DNA of 20,734 nt. Source: CAYGZC01 sp964354225. Its GTDB lineage: Bacteria > Bacteroidota > Ignavibacteria > UBA10030 > SZUA-254. Where the stretch lies: NCBI GenBank assembly GCA_964354225.1, contig CAYGZC010000261.1, forward strand, positions 1-20,734. The letters run 5' to 3'. This document shows positions 1-7,721 of the stretch, in pieces (positions within the stretch are counted from its first letter, which is position 1; each line of letters opens with the position of its first letter). A model generated the notes under the pieces. It was not told the DNA's origin and made no database searches. It worked only from the letters and a program-made list of their open reading frames with translations. The translations under genes and the position numbers were made by a program.

Positions 1-1
1 T

Positions 2-805
2 TACTGGCTCGTTAATGCCGGAGCTATGATTGGACCGACAATAGCATATTTTGTGAGAGATAGTCTTGGCAACGAATTTGTCTATATGGTTTCTGCTCTT
101 AGTTGTCTTGCCATGCTGATTGTCAATCTTCTATTATACAAAGAAGTGAAAAGTGAAAAGACTGAAGTCGTTGAATCGCTCGGGAAGAAGATTGCCAATC
201 TATTTGTTGTACTTGCGAATTTCAAGTTCATGATATTACTTCTTATCTATTCGCTTTACTGGATTATTTTCTGGCAGGAGTTTATAATCATTCCATACTA
301 CATAACCGATTTCATCGGTCTTGAGACGCCGTATGAAATAATACAATCATGGTCGGGTGCAGGTGCAATAATTTTATTGCAGATACCGGTAAACCGATTG
401 ACGAAAAATATCCCGACACGGAAAGCGCTCCTTATCGGTTTCGCTATGTCGAGCTTAATCTGGATTATCATAGGTATTCATCCGAGTCTCGTAACGATTG
501 CCGCAGGTATTGTTGCATTCTCTATCGGTGAGATGATTCAAGCTCCGCGATATTACGAATACATTTCCGAAATCGCTCCTCCCGGTCAGCAAGGATTGTT
601 TCAGGGATATGCTTTCCTGCCGATTGCAATTGCGAGATTCGTTGGTGATCCCATTGGCGGCTGGTTGTATCAAACTACCAAAACGTCTGGCAATATGGGA
701 CTTGTATGGCTTGCACTTATCGGCATTGGAGTTCTTGCAACCGTGTTGATGGCCATATACAATTATGTCGTAGGACGACAGGAAGCAAGACAAGGGGCGA
801 CATAA
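2..805 (+). CDS. MFS transporter, C-terminal part (5' end outside window)
   Basis: Reading frame is open from base 2, so the gene begins before the window; the ATG at 26 is internal. About 267 residues are visible. The first residues (YWLVNAGAMIGP) look like the glycine- and proline-rich helix 5 of major facilitator permeases, followed by one more helix, a charged cytoplasmic loop (about residues 40-65) and six hydrophobic segments ending in a short basic tail. That is the pattern of helices 5-6, the central loop and helices 7-12 of a 12-helix MFS protein. It acts in the inner membrane as a secondary transporter; substrate cannot be read from the sequence. The N-A-G-x-x-x-G-P motif resembles peptide/POT-like or drug MFS members. 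It ends 34 bases before the alcohol dehydrogenase and could be cotranscribed with it. Confidence 0.85.
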   Translation, partial: YWLVNAGAMIGPTIAYFVRDSLGNEFVYMVSALSCLAMLIVNLLLYKEVKSEKTEVVESLGKKIANLFVVLANFKFMILLLIYSLYWIIFWQEFIIIPYYITDFIGLETPYEIIQSWSGAGAIILLQIPVNRLTKNIPTRKALLIGFAMSSLIWIIIGIHPSLVTIAAGIVAFSIGEMIQAPRYYEYISEIAPPGQQGLFQGYAFLPIAIARFVGDPIGGWLYQTTKTSGNMGLVWLALIGIGVLATVLMAIYNYVVGRQEARQGAT

Positions 806-839
806 ACGTTGAACAAACAACAAGTCGGTCCATGTTGGG

Positions 840-1841
840 ATGAAAACGCTTCAGTTTAATAGTCCTCAACCGATTCATTCGAATCCGTTGCACTTAAGAG
901 AAGTTGATGTTCCCTGCACCGGGGACGAGGAGATTCTCATCCGCATTCACACCTGCGGTATCTGTCATACCGATTTGCATGTTGTTGAAGGAGAGATCCC
1001 ACAGAAAAAATCTCCACTGACTCCGGGGCATCAGGTAGTCGGAATTATTGAAAAGGTTGGAAACAAGGTTACCAATCATAAAATTGGGGAGCGTGTTGGC
1101 GTTGCATGGCTTAATCGGACGTGCGGTGAGTGTGAGTTCTGCAAACAGGGAAACGAAAATCTTTGCACAAATGCAAAGTTCACCGGTTACGATGTCGATG
1201 GCGGCTTTGCCGAGTACATAGTTGTGTACGAGAGTTTTGCATACCCGATACCACAAATTTTTTCTGATGATACTGCTGCACCATTGCTCTGCGGAGGCAT
1301 TATAGGTTATCGCTCTCTCCGTCTCAGCAACATCAAGCCGGGTGAGCGGCTCGGATTATTTGGTTTCGGTGCATCGGCACATATTGCGATTCAAGTTGCA
1401 CGACATTGGGGATGCGAGGTATATGTTTTTTCCCGTAACGAGCATCATCGCAAACTCGCAGAACAATTGGGTGCGTTATGGACTGGTACTGCCGATCAAG
1501 TTCCACCGCATTTACTTCACAGCGCAATCAGCTTTGCACCGTCGGGTGATCTTGTGCTGAAAGCTTTAGGTGTTCTCCGGCGTGGAGGAACGCTTGCGCT
1601 TGCCGGGATTTACGTTACACAAATTCCCACATTCGATTATTCACTCCTTTACCACGAGCGAACTCTCCGCAGCGTTGCAAACAGCACGAGGAAGAATGCT
1701 ATCGACTTCTTAAAAATCGCAGCAGAGATTCCGGTACAAACTGAAGTTGAAGTCTTTCCCCTTGCAAAAGCAAACCACGCACTCCAGCTTTTAAAGGAGA
1801 GCAAGATTCAGGGTGCTGGGGTTTTGAGAATTACTGGTTAA
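840..1841 (+). CDS. zinc-dependent alcohol dehydrogenase (medium-chain MDR family)
   Basis: A 333-residue protein of the usual length for zinc medium-chain dehydrogenases, which oxidise alcohols to aldehydes with NAD(P). The catalytic zinc ligands are visible as Cys39 (CGICHTD), His64 (PGHQVVG) and Cys151 (LLCGG). The structural zinc lobe has Cys95, Cys98, Cys101 and Cys109 (CGECEFCKQGNENLC). The nucleotide-binding turn is GFGASA at about 175-180. It resembles the AdhA/propanol-preferring-like subfamily, in which GHQ instead of GHE is commonly seen, so the Gln is not taken as damage. Start: an in-frame stop at 810-812 leaves ATG 840 as the first usable start; the Shine-Dalgarno is weak (TTGGG directly before ATG). 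It converges on the ATPase operon with only 17 bases between stops. Physiological substrate is unknown. Confidence 0.92.
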   Translation: MKTLQFNSPQPIHSNPLHLREVDVPCTGDEEILIRIHTCGICHTDLHVVEGEIPQKKSPLTPGHQVVGIIEKVGNKVTNHKIGERVGVAWLNRTCGECEFCKQGNENLCTNAKFTGYDVDGGFAEYIVVYESFAYPIPQIFSDDTAAPLLCGGIIGYRSLRLSNIKPGERLGLFGFGASAHIAIQVARHWGCEVYVFSRNEHHRKLAEQLGALWTGTADQVPPHLLHSAISFAPSGDLVLKALGVLRRGGTLALAGIYVTQIPTFDYSLLYHERTLRSVANSTRKNAIDFLKIAAEIPVQTEVEVFPLAKANHALQLLKESKIQGAGVLRITG

Positions 1842-1858
1842 TAGAAACCGATATTCCT

Positions 1859-4084
1859 TTAGGCATAATCCGCAGCCAATTTTCTTACTTCTTTGATTAT
1901 TTCTTCAACTGTCTCTTTTAGCTCACCGCCCATTTTCTTGTATTCATCGGAATATTCTTCACCCATGAGAGATAGCAGAGCATAGTAGGTTGGCTTGTAT
2001 TTATCCTTAATATCGAATTTATTTTCACGGAATAGATTATACACAAAATGATATTGCTTCTTTGCGATGAACATCAGTAATATTGTGTGGATTAATCGGC
2101 TTACTTCCTTTTGCGTTTCTTCAGTGTGAAAAATATTTTTGTAAATTTCTATTGCTTCTTCGATTTCGTCGTTCCATAATAGGATCATGATATAGATATG
2201 AGCGGTATCATCGTCTTTTATTTTTACAAATGCTTGTCTTTGCAATATCAATGCTTCTTTTTTATTTTTCTTTTGCACATAGTATAGCCATGCTAAGTTA
2301 TTCATTGCATCGGCTTCACCTTTCTCGACAGCCATCAGGTAATACTGCTCTGTCTTCTTAAAGTCTTTGAATTCTGTTTGATACAACAAAGCTAAGTTAT
2401 ACATCGCACCTGCATGACCTTTCTCGACAGCCATCAGGTAATACTGTTCTGCTTTCTTAAAGTCTTTGAATTCTGTTTCATACAGTAAAGCCAAATTATT
2501 CATTGCATCGGCATTACCATTATTAACAGCATCTAGATAGAATTTTTCCGCTTTTTCAAAATCACCCATTTCAATTCTAAGAACATCACCTATTATGAAA
2601 CCGATCATTTGTTGAGGGATACCGTCACTAAGGAGTTTTTTCTTCGCCATATCATACTTTGCACTTTTAATATCTTCGATTGCCTCTTGAATAACTTCTA
2701 AGTGAGATTTATCGAGTTCTTTTATGTAATTACTTTTTGTGGACAATAAATATTTTCTTGTCTCTTTAAGAAGAGTATCTTGTAAGTCGACTGGGATCGG
2801 TGTTTTTGCAAGTGCTTGAGAAACATAGAACGCATGTCTTTCATAAAGCCGGTTTTCCCGGAGTGCTTTAATGTAGTTTTGTGCTTTTTCAACAAGCTCT
2901 TTTTCGCCGCAGCAAATTTCAAAAAACTTAACAAGCCATAATACTTTATTTCTATTCTTGCGTTTACCCAATCTCATTAAATAGTAGATATTGAAAAAAC
3001 GCTCATTAACTTGGTATAAAAAGTTCTTTGTAGATGTGGGAATCTTATTTATCAGTTGATTTTTTTCAAGTTGATTTAATTGTGAGGAAACAGCTTTGCT
3101 GGACATTCTCACTTTTTTTGAGATATCCTTGGTGCTTATTGCATCCCAATTCTGTGCAATTGCATCGATAATTGATTGCTGCTGTGTTGATAGTTTATCT
3201 AATCTATCTTTATATAGCGGTGTCACCCTATCCAATACCGCTTCTAAGTCTCTGAAAGAGTTACCGTCGATATCGTCTACGAATATGCCAAACAGAATAA
3301 CGATAGTTCTTGGAACGCCGCCCGTCAATCGCCTTAATGCATCAATCCTCCCAGGTTGTTCCTTAATGATTTTACTAATTTCTTCTGCCTTAAAAGTTTC
3401 TCCCAATTTATTCAAGAGCGAAATTGTTTCCTCACGGTCAAGCTCATCCAGCGTAATTAATTTAAAGAAATCGAAGAGGGGCTCTTTGTAATTGTAATAA
3501 AATTCCAGCATGGTTGAAGATGCGCCGATCAATCTAATATAATTGCAGGTGATGAGGACTTCTCTCAGGCGTTGATTTTCTTTTCTGGAGAATTTTTCTA
3601 TCATCTCACCAAAGTTATCAAGCAAAAGAACAATTTTTTTATTACGCTCTTTGAGAGTCTTGATTAATAAATTGAAAATTCCTTCTTCAGGTGAGTTTGT
3701 GTCGTAGAGAGGGTCTATCTTGTCGGAGAGACCAGAAAACGATTCGTCTTGATCTTCAAGTATGTCAATTACCTCTTCCCACAGCTTTGCCAGCGTATGA
3801 ACATTGTATTGTTCTTCATCGAACATTACGGGAATCAACCAAGAGTTAATCTCCTCATCATTTTTGATTTCAATGTTTAGTCTGAGGAGAAGAGTTGTTT
3901 TCCCGTAACCTCTCTGTCCCTGAATAATATAGTGCTGGGGCGGGTTTTTCATTTTATCGGTTTTTATTGTGGTGAATAGTTCGGCAAACTCTTTCAGTCT
4001 CACCACAAAGTTTGAGATAATTTCTTCGGCGGTTTGAGTTGCCGGGTTATAAATCGATGGAATTTTAAACTTAGTTTGCGACAT
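1859..4084 (-). CDS. STAND-like ATPase with winged helix and Sel1/TPR repeats
   Basis: A 741-residue multidomain protein. Residues 50-270 form a P-loop ATPase: Walker A GQRGYGKT (56-63), Walker B IVLLLDNFGE (151-160; Asn follows the key Asp, with Glu three residues on), a sensor-1-like LIGASS (185-190) and GGVPRT (255-260), where ORC/STAND-type ATPases carry a GGxPR motif. Residues about 297-346 look like a winged helix (STKDISKKVRMSSKAVSSQL). After a helical linker, Sel1/TPR repeats occupy about 506-620, two of them nearly identical 33-residue copies, and a helical tail follows. This is the usual plan of regulatory or conflict NTPases: ATP switch, DNA- or protein-binding module, ligand-sensing repeats. 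Its ATG lies inside the end of the upstream ATPase gene (14-base overlap) and has its own GGTGG site seven bases away, so the two are an operon and probably translationally coupled. No enzymatic effector domain is visible. Exact function unknown. Confidence 0.85.
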   Translation of the reverse strand: MSQTKFKIPSIYNPATQTAEEIISNFVVRLKEFAELFTTIKTDKMKNPPQHYIIQGQRGYGKTTLLLRLNIEIKNDEEINSWLIPVMFDEEQYNVHTLAKLWEEVIDILEDQDESFSGLSDKIDPLYDTNSPEEGIFNLLIKTLKERNKKIVLLLDNFGEMIEKFSRKENQRLREVLITCNYIRLIGASSTMLEFYYNYKEPLFDFFKLITLDELDREETISLLNKLGETFKAEEISKIIKEQPGRIDALRRLTGGVPRTIVILFGIFVDDIDGNSFRDLEAVLDRVTPLYKDRLDKLSTQQQSIIDAIAQNWDAISTKDISKKVRMSSKAVSSQLNQLEKNQLINKIPTSTKNFLYQVNERFFNIYYLMRLGKRKNRNKVLWLVKFFEICCGEKELVEKAQNYIKALRENRLYERHAFYVSQALAKTPIPVDLQDTLLKETRKYLLSTKSNYIKELDKSHLEVIQEAIEDIKSAKYDMAKKKLLSDGIPQQMIGFIIGDVLRIEMGDFEKAEKFYLDAVNNGNADAMNNLALLYETEFKDFKKAEQYYLMAVEKGHAGAMYNLALLYQTEFKDFKKTEQYYLMAVEKGEADAMNNLAWLYYVQKKNKKEALILQRQAFVKIKDDDTAHIYIMILLWNDEIEEAIEIYKNIFHTEETQKEVSRLIHTILLMFIAKKQYHFVYNLFRENKFDIKDKYKPTYYALLSLMGEEYSDEYKKMGGELKETVEEIIKEVRKLAADYA
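2315..2512 (-). repeat. two tandem 99-bp repeats coding Sel1/TPR units
   Basis: Units 2414-2512 and 2315-2413 are near-identical at DNA level; the 29-base segment containing CGACAGCCATCAGG recurs at an offset of 99. Each encodes a 33-residue unit of the pattern xAMxNLALLY-TEFKDFKK-EQYYLMAVEKG. A degraded half unit continues to about 2250. The high DNA identity suggests recent duplication. Confidence 0.8.
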
Positions 4085-5234
4085 TTCGATACCACCATTC
4101 TCTCAATAAAGGTGAATTAAAATGATAGATTTTGGGATCTTGTTCGTTGTTAACATAGCCATCATGTTTGAGTGCATTAACAAGATTGTTGTAAGCATTC
4201 TCCAATTTAAATTTTATAGCTAAATTATAAATTTCAGAAATTGTGATTTTATGTTTTTCTGAAGTTATATTTAAGAGTTCCTTTATGAAAGAGAATTCTT
4301 CACTTTTATAAGCATTTCTTATCCGGGTTAACCAATTTTCGAAATATATTCTCTGTTTCAAGGCATTATCTACTGCTTGATCGATGATCTTATTTGTAAT
4401 AAACTTTGTATCTAGAATCTTGCTTGCCTCATCCATGATGATTTGAAAATAAAATGGAATCAACCATTCAATTACTTTTAGAAGATGATCAAACGATCCT
4501 TCGGAAAAAGTAACACCAGATCCATTCATAATCTTAGCACATAATTTCACAGTCTCGCTTCTATCTAATGGCGGGATTTTAATTGGTGTTAAATCGCCAA
4601 TGAGATTCATTGCGTTAAGTCTACTTACAATGTTTTCAAGACCAATTGAACCGGAATGAACGAATTGAAGTTTTCTATAAATTTCGGGTGCTTGTCTAAT
4701 TTCCCGTTTCGATTGAAGGAAGTGAATGGCTGCTCTTTCATTTTCATCTTTAATTATATTTTCTACTGTCTGAGCAAACTCATCGATAAGTACAATAATT
4801 TTATCTTCTCCTAAATCCATATTCTTGATGAGATTATTTAATTCTTGATTATATGATATTGACCTATCGTGGGAAAATTTGACGCCATCCTTACCAACTG
4901 ATTCAATTGAAGATAAAAAATGTTTTCCCTTACTGATGAGTATGGCTTTGTACTTTGTAGATCTGGAAAGTTTTTCAATAATATGATTAAAGAGTTTTTG
5001 ATAAAATTCATTTTCGCTATTTACTGATTCGCTTGTGTAATAAATGACAATATTCTTTTCTTTGGGGTTATCCAGTAAATTGAAAAGGATCGATGATTTT
5101 CCAACTCGGCGTGGTGCAACAAATAATAAGTTACTTCCACTTTCCAACTTCTGCCAGATTTCATTTGTTATATCAGGGCGCGTTAAGAAATCATCTCCTC
5201 TTGCCGCTTGACCAATAATTGTTTTAAATGACAT
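4071..5234 (-). CDS. AAA/archaeal-type ATPase, first gene of ATPase pair
   Basis: 387 residues from the ATG at 5234. The frame also opens at a TTG at 5249, but the ATG is preferred because a GAAGGTG Shine-Dalgarno lies about eight bases before it. Walker A is APRRVGKSS (40-48), Walker B IIVLIDEF (146-153, Asp151-Glu152), and a sensor-1-like FVHSGS sits near 192-197. The C-terminal third is predicted helical/winged-helix and ends with SPLLREWWYRN, a tail typical of bacterial and archaeal ATPases in the ATPase_2/DUF234-like group. No signal peptide or membrane segment, so cytosolic. The TAA overlaps the start of the second ATPase by 14 bases. This fixed pairing suggests the two proteins form one complex. 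A canonical promoter (5270-5298) precedes it. The gene and its upstream region are visibly more AT-rich than the housekeeping part of the window, consistent with acquisition by transfer. Cellular role unknown; a defence or regulatory complex is a guess. Confidence 0.85.
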   Translation of the reverse strand: MSFKTIIGQAARGDDFLTRPDITNEIWQKLESGSNLLFVAPRRVGKSSILFNLLDNPKEKNIVIYYTSESVNSENEFYQKLFNHIIEKLSRSTKYKAILISKGKHFLSSIESVGKDGVKFSHDRSISYNQELNNLIKNMDLGEDKIIVLIDEFAQTVENIIKDENERAAIHFLQSKREIRQAPEIYRKLQFVHSGSIGLENIVSRLNAMNLIGDLTPIKIPPLDRSETVKLCAKIMNGSGVTFSEGSFDHLLKVIEWLIPFYFQIIMDEASKILDTKFITNKIIDQAVDNALKQRIYFENWLTRIRNAYKSEEFSFIKELLNITSEKHKITISEIYNLAIKFKLENAYNNLVNALKHDGYVNNEQDPKIYHFNSPLLREWWYRNVAN

Positions 5235-5269
5235 AGGAAACACCTTCAAATTGTTCTTTTTAGTGTATA

Positions 5270-5298
5270 AATATAGTTAACAAAAATCATTTTGTCAA
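5270..5298 (-). promoter_or_regulatory. candidate promoter of the ATPase operon
   Basis: Read on the reverse strand: TTGACA (5298-5293), a 17-base spacer, then TATATT (5275-5270). Consensus -35, ideal spacing, near-consensus -10. Transcription would start near 5263, about 29 bases before the ATG at 5234. Confidence 0.6.
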
Positions 5299-5326
5299 GT
5301 ATTTTGACAAATTTATTTTTGCCAAA
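5290..5326. promoter_or_regulatory. operator-like cluster of TTTGNCAA units
   Basis: Three copies of TTTTGNCAA start at 5290 (TTTTGTCAA), 5302 (TTTTGACAA) and 5317 (TTTTGCCAA). The first two also form a perfect inverted repeat, TTTGTCAA-N5-TTGACAAA at 5291-5311, whose arms contain the two divergent -35 boxes. A partial fourth unit (TTTGGCA) lies near 5399. A protein bound here would cover both promoters. The binding factor is unknown; the neighbouring TetR protein or the winged-helix ATPase are candidates by position only. Confidence 0.45.
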
Positions 5327-5332
5327 TATTTT
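5304..5332 (+). promoter_or_regulatory. candidate promoter of the TetR-TolC operon
   Basis: TTGACA (5304-5309), a 17-base spacer, then TATTTT (5327-5332), back to back with the reverse-strand promoter. A start near 5339 would give a leader of about 160 bases before the TetR ATG. The leader contains an inverted repeat, GGAAACC (5436-5442) with GGTTTCC (5457-5463), which could be a hairpin or an operator. Confidence 0.5.
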
Positions 5333-5498
5333 ATTCGAGTATTTATACTGAATTTGTATTAAATAACAAGGAAATTTAAAGGAATATAAAATATTTTCTT
5401 TGGCACTTGTTTTCAATTCTGCAACTTCTTATATCGGAAACCGTAGAAACTTTAAGGGTTTCCCAGGACCCCTCAATAATTAAGAAATTTTGGCATAA

Positions 5499-6119
5499 AT
5501 GACAGAAAATGAAATAGAAACGAAAGAAAGAATCTTGTCAACGGCTAAAGACCAATTCTTCAGCCACGGATTCACAAAAGTTACGGTTGATGAAATCGCC
5601 GCTAAAGTTGGGATCAGTAAAAAAACTATCTACAAATATTATACAAGTAAAGATGATTTAGTCCGCGCAGTAATTGAGTCAATGTTAGGCGAAGTTCATA
5701 AATGCTGCAAAAATATCGTTGACAACAATGAGTTGGATTTTGTGGAAAAGCTAAAACAAATGATGACGACAGCGGCACTTCATACATCAAAGATGGGAAA
5801 ACCGCTCATCGAAGATTTGGAGAAGAATGCGCCGCTTGTTTGGAAAGAGATTTCCGAATTTCGCAACAAACGCATCTATGAAGATTTCGGAAAACTTCTT
5901 CACGAAGGAAGAGAACAAGGAATTTTTAGAAATGATGTAGACGAACAGCTTGTATTGCTCATTTATGCTAATGTCATCAGAAACGTTATCAGCCCGGAAA
6001 TTCTAATGCAGTTTCCTTTTACCGCAGTGCAAGTGTACGAAACGATTGTGAAAGTTATTTTTGAAGGCATTCTCACGGAGGCAGGCAGGAAACATCACCT
6101 GCCGCCAATCAAGAACTGA
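5499..6119 (+). CDS. TetR/AcrR family transcriptional regulator
   Basis: 206 residues, normal for TetR repressors. The N-terminal helix-turn-helix is clear: ILSTAKDQFFSHGFTKVTV, then DEIAAKVGISKKTIYKYY at about residues 32-49, followed by the family's F/Y-x-S/T-K-D-D-L continuation. The remainder is all-helical ligand-binding and dimerisation domain with no recognisable effector site. It is first in a forward operon with a TolC-type protein 23 bases downstream, so by family habit it would repress an efflux operon in response to toxic compounds. It is divergent from the ATPase pair and shares its control region. An inverted repeat GGCAGG-N8-CCTGCC (6084-6103) lies in the last codons. The Shine-Dalgarno is weak. 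Confidence 0.92.
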   Translation: MTENEIETKERILSTAKDQFFSHGFTKVTVDEIAAKVGISKKTIYKYYTSKDDLVRAVIESMLGEVHKCCKNIVDNNELDFVEKLKQMMTTAALHTSKMGKPLIEDLEKNAPLVWKEISEFRNKRIYEDFGKLLHEGREQGIFRNDVDEQLVLLIYANVIRNVISPEILMQFPFTAVQVYETIVKVIFEGILTEAGRKHHLPPIKN

Positions 6120-6142
6120 ATTTAAAAACATTCGAGGTGTTT

Positions 6143-7456
6143 ATGAAACAATATAGATTACTAATTATCACATTAATAACAATAATCTTCTTTATCGGTG
6201 CGGTGTTCGCTCAAGAGACGCAAAAGCTATCAATCAAGCAGGCAATTACCTTCGGATTGGAAAACAGTAAATCACTTCACTCTTCGTTGATGAAAGTGGA
6301 ATACTCCGATGCGAAATCGAGCGAGACAAGCGCTCTATTATATCCATCATTAAAATTTGGAGGATCGTATACGAGATTAAGCGAAGTGCCGCCATTTCAG
6401 ATACAGGGAATAACCATATCACCGTCAGTGTTCAATAACTACAATATGCGGCTTACACTTCAACAGCCGTTGTTTACCGGATTGCGACTTATCAACAGCT
6501 CGAAGTCGGCGAGCTATTCAGCCCAAGCATCAGAGCAGGATTACCAAAAAGATAAAACCGATCTTATCTATAATATTACAAATGCATATTGGAGTTTATT
6601 CAAGGCGATTGAATTTAAAAAAGTTGTCGAAGAGAATGTTGGACAGGTTAAAGCTCATCTCAAAGATGTACAGAATTTCTTTAATCAGGGGATTGTAACA
6701 AAGAATGAAGTTCTCAAAGTAGAAGTGCAGCTTTCGAATGTTCAAGTTCTTCAGATTGATGCACGGAATAATGTTCAACTTGCTACAATCGGATTGAACA
6801 GTTTAATTGGACTTCCTTTAGAAACGAAGATTGACCTGATATCGAAAGCGGAACAAACGGATAAACAATATGATAATGTCAACACGCTCGTTCAAAAAGC
6901 GATTGATAATCGGTCTGATATAAAATCCATGGAGCTTCGGGTGAAAGCGGGAGAAGCCGGTGTTTCAATAGCTCGTGCAGGTTGGTTCCCTCAAATTTAT
7001 CTTGTAGGAAATTATGTTTACGCCCGACCGAATTCGCGGATTTTTCCGACTCAAGATAAATTTAAAGACACATGGGATGTTTCGGTTTCAGCTTCGTTCG
7101 ATATTTGGAACTGGGGCACAACAATGCACCAGACGGATGAAGCTCAGGCACAACTTGCACAGATGAAAGATGGACTTGGATTACTTAGAGATGGTATTAC
7201 TCTTGAAGTGACGCAAAGTTATTTAAATTTCAATCAATCTAAAGAGCGAATTGCAGTTGCGAAAAAAGGTGTTAGCCAAGCTGAGGAGAATTATCGCATC
7301 ACGGATGAAAAATTCAAAGCCGGATTGGCACTGAATTCGGATTTGTTGGATGCAGAAGCCGCGCTGATGCAGGCGAAATTCAACCACATCCAGTCACTCG
7401 TAGATTTTGAACTTGCAGATGCCCGACTTCAGAAAGCGCTTGGGCAAGGCAAATAA
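6143..7456 (+). CDS. TolC-family outer-membrane efflux protein
   Basis: 437 residues from the ATG at 6143, which has a GAGG site five bases upstream; the frame can also be opened six bases earlier at a GTG, which is less likely. The first 24 residues are a signal peptide (KQYR, a hydrophobic core, cleavage probably after VFA). The mature part shows the duplicated TolC/OEP layout: helical segments starting LSIKQAITFGLENS and, in the second half, a repeat of the pattern up to LNSDLLDAEAALMQAKFN, with beta segments between them (YPSLKFGGSYTR; PQIYLVGNYVY). It would trimerise as an outer-membrane channel for a tripartite efflux pump. Length and both halves are complete. The expected partners, a HlyD-type fusion protein and RND pump, do not follow: only an RND tail does. 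Confidence 0.92.
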   Translation: MKQYRLLIITLITIIFFIGAVFAQETQKLSIKQAITFGLENSKSLHSSLMKVEYSDAKSSETSALLYPSLKFGGSYTRLSEVPPFQIQGITISPSVFNNYNMRLTLQQPLFTGLRLINSSKSASYSAQASEQDYQKDKTDLIYNITNAYWSLFKAIEFKKVVEENVGQVKAHLKDVQNFFNQGIVTKNEVLKVEVQLSNVQVLQIDARNNVQLATIGLNSLIGLPLETKIDLISKAEQTDKQYDNVNTLVQKAIDNRSDIKSMELRVKAGEAGVSIARAGWFPQIYLVGNYVYARPNSRIFPTQDKFKDTWDVSVSASFDIWNWGTTMHQTDEAQAQLAQMKDGLGLLRDGITLEVTQSYLNFNQSKERIAVAKKGVSQAEENYRITDEKFKAGLALNSDLLDAEAALMQAKFNHIQSLVDFELADARLQKALGQGK

Positions 7457-7459
7457 ATT

Positions 7460-7681
7460 ATGAAGTGGAAATCCGGTCTTGCGTTGGGATTGATCGGCGG
7501 TCTGACAAGCTCACTTCTGTTGACACTTGTTCTTGTTCCGGTTGTTTATACTAAAGTCGATGAGTGGAAAGAAACAGTGCCTGCATTCGTCATGAAACTT
7601 TTAAAACGACCTGTAAAGAAAAAAGTTGAAGAACCGGTACATGGTGGTATTGTTGGCGCTGTGGAGTTTGAGGGAAAATAA
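7460..7681 (+). pseudogene. RND efflux permease, C-terminal remnant
   Basis: A 73-codon open frame starting three bases after the TolC stop. Residues from KWKSGLALGLIGGLTSSLLL through LVLVPVVYTKVDE match the last transmembrane helix and end of AcrB/MexB-family RND pumps ([ED]WR/KSGLA-x-LIGGLTSS ... PVVY), followed by a basic cytoplasmic tail. A full RND pump is about 1,000-1,050 residues, so some 93 percent is missing, along with the fusion-protein gene that normally sits between tolC and the pump. The frame itself is intact and may be translated from the ATG at 7460, but a single helix cannot transport. Read as a deletion scar. An assembly join error would look the same. Confidence 0.8.
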
Positions 7682-7705
7682 AAGGCAGTGTCACTCAGGA
7701 CGACG

Positions 7706-7721
7706 GATATTTTTTAATATC
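7706..7721. terminator. AT-rich hairpin between convergent genes
   Basis: GATATT-TTTT-AATATC forms a perfect six-base stem with a four-base loop, overlapping the stop of the ASCH gene. It lies between the convergent RND remnant and ASCH gene. The stem is weak (A/T), so terminator activity is uncertain. Confidence 0.25.

Noticed and set aside
455..823. Reverse-strand open frame of 122 codons inside the MFS gene.
   Set aside because: It is antisense to a clear transporter frame, has cysteine-rich shadow-like composition and no ribosome site.
1029..1037. GHQ instead of GHE in the alcohol dehydrogenase as possible loss of function.
   Set aside because: The Gln form is common in one subfamily of these enzymes, and all zinc ligands are present.
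3096..3491. Forward 131-codon frame inside the ATPase gene, rich in Ser and Leu.
   Set aside because: Composition is that expected from the antisense of a charged helical protein; no supporting signal.
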